Positions 60,589-64,000 of a DNA stretch of 64,000 bases are shown here, in pieces. Every line of letters begins with the position of its first letter. Positions within the stretch are counted from its first letter, which is position 1. A model generated the notes under the pieces. It had not been told where the DNA came from and ran no database searches. It saw only the letters and a program-made list of their open reading frames with translations. Origin of the DNA: Crossiella sp. CA-258035 (GTDB taxonomy: Bacteria; Actinomycetota; Actinomycetes; Mycobacteriales; Pseudonocardiaceae); NCBI RefSeq assembly GCF_030064675.1, contig NZ_CP116413.1:2264001-2328000 (forward strand), read 5' to 3'. Made by a program: the position numbers and the translations under genes.

Positions 60589-62033
60589 GACGCGGCCGCC
60601 GTGAGCGCGCGCGCCTGCTCGGTGACCACGCCGAGCCCGGTGTAGAGCTCGTCGAAGGTGCCGACCGCCTTGTCCACGGTGAACAGCTCCAGCGCCCGGT
60701 GCCGGGCCGCGGCGGCCATCGCGTGCCGCAGGTCCCGGTCGGCCAGCAGCCGCACACAGGCCTGCGCCATGGCCGCCGGATCCCGTGGCGGCACCACGAT
60801 CCCGGTGTCGCCCACGGCTTCCGGCACGCCGCCGACGTCGGTGGCCACGCAGGCGCGGCCCACCGTCATCGCCTCGATCAGCGTGTACGGGAAGCCCTCG
60901 GAGATGCTGGAGAGCACCACCACGTGCCCGGCCACGTAGGCGTCCCTGATGTCCTCCACCCGGCCCTCGAAGATCACCCGGTCCCCGACACCCAGGCTGT
61001 TCGCCAGCTCCTTGCACCGGTTGGCGTAGGTCTCGCCGCCCTTGGGGGTGCCGCCGAACAGCCGCAGCCGCACCTTCGGCACCTGCTCGCAGACCAGCGC
61101 GAAGGCCTTGATCAGGGTCTCCAGGTCCTTGATCGGGTCCACCCGGCCGGCCCAGCTCAGCGTGGGCACCTCGGGTTCGGCCTCCACCGCGGGGAAGTCG
61201 GCCGGGTCGACGCCGTTGTAGACGGTGCGGATGAGGGCCGGGTCGGTGCCCAGCCGCTCCTCCCAGCGCTTGTTGTAGATGTTGCCGGGCGCGACCAGCG
61301 CCGCGGTGCGGTAGGCCAGCTCGCACACCTGCCGGAAGAAGGCCAGGTGCAGCGCCTTCACCGGGTGCCGGTAGGGCGAGCTGCGGTAGCCCAGGTAGCG
61401 CTCCCGCAGGTAGATCCCGTGCTCGGTGAGCAGCAGCGGGGTCTGGTGGCACCAGTTGGCGGTCAGCGCGGGCAGCGCGGCCAGCCCGTTGGCCACGCAG
61501 TGCGAGACGTCGGCCAGCACCGGTGGCGCGGCCAGCGGCCGGAGCGAGTGCTCCAGCAGCTCGACCGCGGTCACCGCGTCCGCCACCGTCGGCGGCTTGC
61601 CCAGCTCCTCGGGCCAGTCCCGCCAGGCGGCCATCATGGCCCGCACCGCGTCCTCATCGCGCAGGCTGGCCGAGAGGTCGCTGCGCTGGCTGTAGTCGAA
61701 CAGGGCGCGCAGCACGGTGGTGAAGCGGGCCGCCTTGTCCGGCAGGCCGGCCACGGTGAGCGTGGCCAGCAGCTCCCGGAACAGCTCGCCGAACCCGCGC
61801 AGGGCCCGCCGCCCCGGCCTGCGACCGTGGTGGTCGGCGCCCCACAGCGGGACCAGCGTCAGCGAGGCCACGTTGGGCGGCAGCTCCCACGCGGTGGGCT
61901 CCTGCCCGGTGGAGACCAGCGCCAGCAGGTGGAACCGGTGCTGCGGCAGCCCGCGCACGAGCTGGTCGCACCACACGCTCACCCCGCCGAAGCTGTGCGG
62001 GTAGGTGCCCTCGGTCATCAGCGCGACGTCCAT
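60585..62033 (-). CDS. pelF: GT4 family glycosyltransferase PelF-like
   Basis: 482-residue soluble GT-B glycosyltransferase. Seen: VALMTEGTYPHSFGGVSVWCDQLVRGL at the N-terminus, the PelF hallmark, LLTEHGIYLRERYLGYR near residue 200, LAYRTAALVAPGNIYNKRWEERLG, IRTVYNGVDPADFPAV, LSWAGRVDPIKDLETLIKAFAL, VRLRLFGG and the donor-binding SISEGFPYTLIEAMTVGRACVATDVGGVPEAVGDTG (EX7E-type motif). PelF polymerises UDP-GalNAc/GlcNAc in Pel synthesis. It starts 5 bases after the deacetylase stop and overlaps the PelG-like gene (ATGA). Confidence 0.9.
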   Translation of the reverse strand: MDVALMTEGTYPHSFGGVSVWCDQLVRGLPQHRFHLLALVSTGQEPTAWELPPNVASLTLVPLWGADHHGRRPGRRALRGFGELFRELLATLTVAGLPDKAARFTTVLRALFDYSQRSDLSASLRDEDAVRAMMAAWRDWPEELGKPPTVADAVTAVELLEHSLRPLAAPPVLADVSHCVANGLAALPALTANWCHQTPLLLTEHGIYLRERYLGYRSSPYRHPVKALHLAFFRQVCELAYRTAALVAPGNIYNKRWEERLGTDPALIRTVYNGVDPADFPAVEAEPEVPTLSWAGRVDPIKDLETLIKAFALVCEQVPKVRLRLFGGTPKGGETYANRCKELANSLGVGDRVIFEGRVEDIRDAYVAGHVVVLSSISEGFPYTLIEAMTVGRACVATDVGGVPEAVGDTGIVVPPRDPAAMAQACVRLLADRDLRHAMAAAARHRALELFTVDKAVGTFDELYTGLGVVTEQARALTAAAS

Positions 62034-62038
62034 CGGAG

Positions 62039-64000
62039 TCAGGCCGGCAGCACGAGGGTGAACGTGCCACCGGTGCTGCGCCGCCAGTCCGAGCGCTCAC
62101 CGGCGTATGCCTGGCCCCACACCGGGCCGGGCAGCCCGAGCACGCCGGGCGTGCGGGTGCCCTCCGGCACTGTCACCGGCACGTCGAGCCCGCTCGGCGC
62201 GATGGTGTGCACCCGGCCGTTGAGCAGGTAGCCGGTGACCTTGCCCGCGGCGACCGCGGCCCGCCAGGCGTCCTGCCGCTTCATCACCGTGCCCGCGTCG
62301 GACAGCCTCGGGTTCACGATCGGGGCGTTCGAGGCGAAGGTGTTGCGGTAGCTGGACAGCATGCCCTCGACCATCGGGTAGAGCAGCCGCTCCTCGGCGA
62401 TGTTGGACTGGTGCGCGTACTGCGGCCGCGCGTTGTTGCCCAGGATGAACCGCATGCCCAGCCGGATCTGGGTGGGCACGATGTAGGAGTCGAAACCGTT
62501 GGCGCCCAAGGGCTGGATGCAGGTGGTGGTCTGCGGGTTGTCCTCGCAGATGCCGGAACCGCCGTTGGCGCGGGAGGTGTAGACCCAGTTGTACTCGTCG
62601 ATCATCTCGGCCTTGGTGCCCACGTTGTAGTACACCGAGATCGGGTAGCGCGGCACGCCCTGCGCGGTGCCCACCTGGCGCAGCGCCGGCTCGCGGGAGG
62701 CGTCCAGGCCGATCCAGGCCACCCCGGTCTCGCGCAGCGCGGCCACGTAGTTGGGGTTGTCCAGCGGCTGCTGCGGCAGGATCTTGGTGCCGGAGTGCTC
62801 ACCGGCGAGCATCTCGTTGCGCTGCAAGGCAAGGCCCTTGTTGACGCCCCACTGGTGGTTCTTGTTGATCTCGGTGACGATGTCGGCCTTGGGCAGCCAC
62901 TTCACGGTGCCGTCGGGGTTGGTCGCGCACCGCCACGGCACCACCGAGGTGTCCTGCACGCAGCCGAGGAACTTGTGCGAGTAGGTGTGGTTGGCCCAGC
63001 GGAACTGCCCCTTGTGCTGCAGCAGTGCGGCCGTCAGCGGGTCCGAGCCCTGGGCGGCGACGACCTCGTCGCTGCCGTAGGCGTTGTAGTACATGTCCAG
63101 CTTGATCCCGTGCTGCTGCTGCCACTGCACCACCTTGGTGACATCGGCCGGGTTCATCCGGATCGCGGGCAGCGCGGGCACGTCGCCCTGGCAGTCGATG
63201 TCGCCGGGGGTGCAGTTGTGCTCGCCGCTCCAGCGGTCGTCGCCGTCGAAGACGTCGTCGATGTGCACGCTGAGGTAGGAGCGGTGGTGTCCGAAGTGGA
63301 CACCCTTGGTGAGCCAGCTGATCAGGCCGTGCTGGAGCGTCTTGAACTGGAGCTGCTCGCTGTTGTAGGCCACGCTGAGGGTCAGCTGCTCGCGGGCGCC
63401 CTGCTTGAGCACCCCGGCCAGCACGCCCTGCTGGCTGCCGTCGGGGGAGACGCCGGTGAGGTAGGGGGTGAAGGTCGTGCCGGTGGCCGGGTCGTCGGGC
63501 ACCTGGTTGGTGAGGTAGCCGTATGCCTCCCACACCGCGGGGTCGCCGTTCTCGATCGCGACCGGGCCACGCAGGTTGCGGAAGGCCCCGCCCAGCGCGC
63601 TCGCGGTGAGCTGCGCGGTGGTGCCGTCCAACTGCCCCGCGTAGTGCGGGGTGTTCATGCCGACCTTGGGGCTGGGGTAGGCGAAGGCGTTGACCTGGCG
63701 GATGCCGAAGCGGCTCTCGTAGGCGGCCAGCGCGTCCAGCTCCGCCTGGGCGAGCCCGGCAGGCGCCTCGTTGGGCAGCACCACCGCCTGGAACTTGGCC
63801 CGGGGCGTGGAGTTGACCGTGTCGGCGAGGTAGGCGGCGGTGAGCACCGGCCGCTGCGGGTCGGCCAGCCGGACCACGGTGCTGGGCACGCCCTCGTTGA
63901 CCAGGGCTGCCCGGAAGGCCTCTGCGGAGGATCCACCGTCGGTGACGACGAGGACGTTGAGGTCGATCCGGGCGGGTGTGTCCGCGGCCGAGGCCACCGG
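62039..64000 (-). CDS. Pel-type polysaccharide deacetylase, partial at window end
   Basis: At least 653 residues; the 5' end lies beyond the window. The leading ASAADTPARIDLNVLVVTDGG looks like the end of a signal peptide and start of a mature exported protein. Seen: an N-terminal Rossmann-like region (RFGIRQVNAFAYPSPKVG), then a NodB-like deacetylase core with YLSVHIDDVFDGDDRW (metal and base aspartates, about 63247-63271), and NHTYSHKFLG (two histidine metal ligands, about 62976-63000), followed by a LDASRE loop. This order resembles the deacetylase part of PelA, which partially deacetylates GalNAc-rich Pel. Hydrolase activity is not in this protein but in separate GH114 and spherulin-4 proteins downstream. 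Confidence 0.8.
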   Translation of the reverse strand, partial: PVASAADTPARIDLNVLVVTDGGSSAEAFRAALVNEGVPSTVVRLADPQRPVLTAAYLADTVNSTPRAKFQAVVLPNEAPAGLAQAELDALAAYESRFGIRQVNAFAYPSPKVGMNTPHYAGQLDGTTAQLTASALGGAFRNLRGPVAIENGDPAVWEAYGYLTNQVPDDPATGTTFTPYLTGVSPDGSQQGVLAGVLKQGAREQLTLSVAYNSEQLQFKTLQHGLISWLTKGVHFGHHRSYLSVHIDDVFDGDDRWSGEHNCTPGDIDCQGDVPALPAIRMNPADVTKVVQWQQQHGIKLDMYYNAYGSDEVVAAQGSDPLTAALLQHKGQFRWANHTYSHKFLGCVQDTSVVPWRCATNPDGTVKWLPKADIVTEINKNHQWGVNKGLALQRNEMLAGEHSGTKILPQQPLDNPNYVAALRETGVAWIGLDASREPALRQVGTAQGVPRYPISVYYNVGTKAEMIDEYNWVYTSRANGGSGICEDNPQTTTCIQPLGANGFDSYIVPTQIRLGMRFILGNNARPQYAHQSNIAEERLLYPMVEGMLSSYRNTFASNAPIVNPRLSDAGTVMKRQDAWRAAVAAGKVTGYLLNGRVHTIAPSGLDVPVTVPEGTRTPGVLGLPGPVWGQAYAGERSDWRRSTGGTFTLVLPA

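Overview
The window is a high-GC (about 70% or more) actinobacterial chromosome segment with dense, short-spaced genes, frequent GTG starts and ATGA/GTGA stop-start overlaps. SARP/AfsR regulation, ECF sigma factor with zinc anti-sigma, Asp23/AmaP proteins, MutA/MutB/MeaB, Tat-exported glycosidases and many lipoproteins point to Actinomycetes, most likely Pseudonocardiales. The genus is not determined. No rRNA, tRNA, CRISPR array, phage or insertion sequence was seen.

Layout. 0.2-4 kb: NDH-2-like flavoprotein, nucleoside hydrolase, then a 95-bp palindrome. 2.8-9.3 kb: MFS exporter, TetR regulator, type II thioesterase and a half-size ABC transporter pair of siderophore type; two near-identical operator-like palindromes, one before the MFS/TetR genes and one before the ABC pair, suggest one regulon. 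9.4-11.5 kb: a small orphan gene and four overlapping or closely spaced related genes of unknown function. 11.6-19.4 kb: metabolic and secreted enzymes (MBL-fold, alanine dehydrogenase, PaiB-like, TAP-like peptidase, GNAT, GH95). 19.6-24.6 kb: complete methylmalonyl-CoA mutase operon mutA-mutB-meaB. 24.6-25.4 kb: gene-poor block of three nested inverted repeats followed by a 21-codon, eight-cysteine ORF. 25.5-28.2 kb: a TAP-family protein that has lost its catalytic serine, and an ATP-dependent DNA ligase. 28.3-33.0 kb: envelope-stress operon (ECF sigma, zinc-finger/Asp23 fusion, three further Asp23-like proteins, membrane anchors, J-domain-like protein). 33.1-44.6 kb: ZapE, ABC-F, DUF2252, GAF regulator with aldehyde dehydrogenase, RocD, lactonase, GDSL lipase. 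44.6-52.4 kb: SARP regulator, M23 peptidase, GH20 plus beta-propeller lectin, orphan glutamate-type binding protein. 52.5-54.8 kb: CsoR-type operator and a His-rich copper P-type ATPase.

54.7-64.0 kb (minus strand) is the most striking region: eight tightly spaced genes encoding a Pel-type deacetylase (cut by the window end), a PelF-like glycosyltransferase, a PelG-like membrane protein, a LegB-like 4,6-dehydratase, a sugar nucleotidyltransferase, a second NAD-dependent epimerase, a spherulin-4 protein and a GH114 protein. Three of these families act on galactosamine-containing polymers, so this looks like an actinobacterial Pel/galactosaminogalactan-like exopolysaccharide operon with its own NDP-sugar supply and with hydrolase and deacetylase functions split into separate proteins.

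Two DNA-level patterns run across the window: arrays of a 22-bp unit headed GTGTTGGCC, found four times directly at gene 3' ends, and a scattered 13-bp palindrome GTCC-N5-GGAC placed inside coding sequences through otherwise rare A/T-ending codons.
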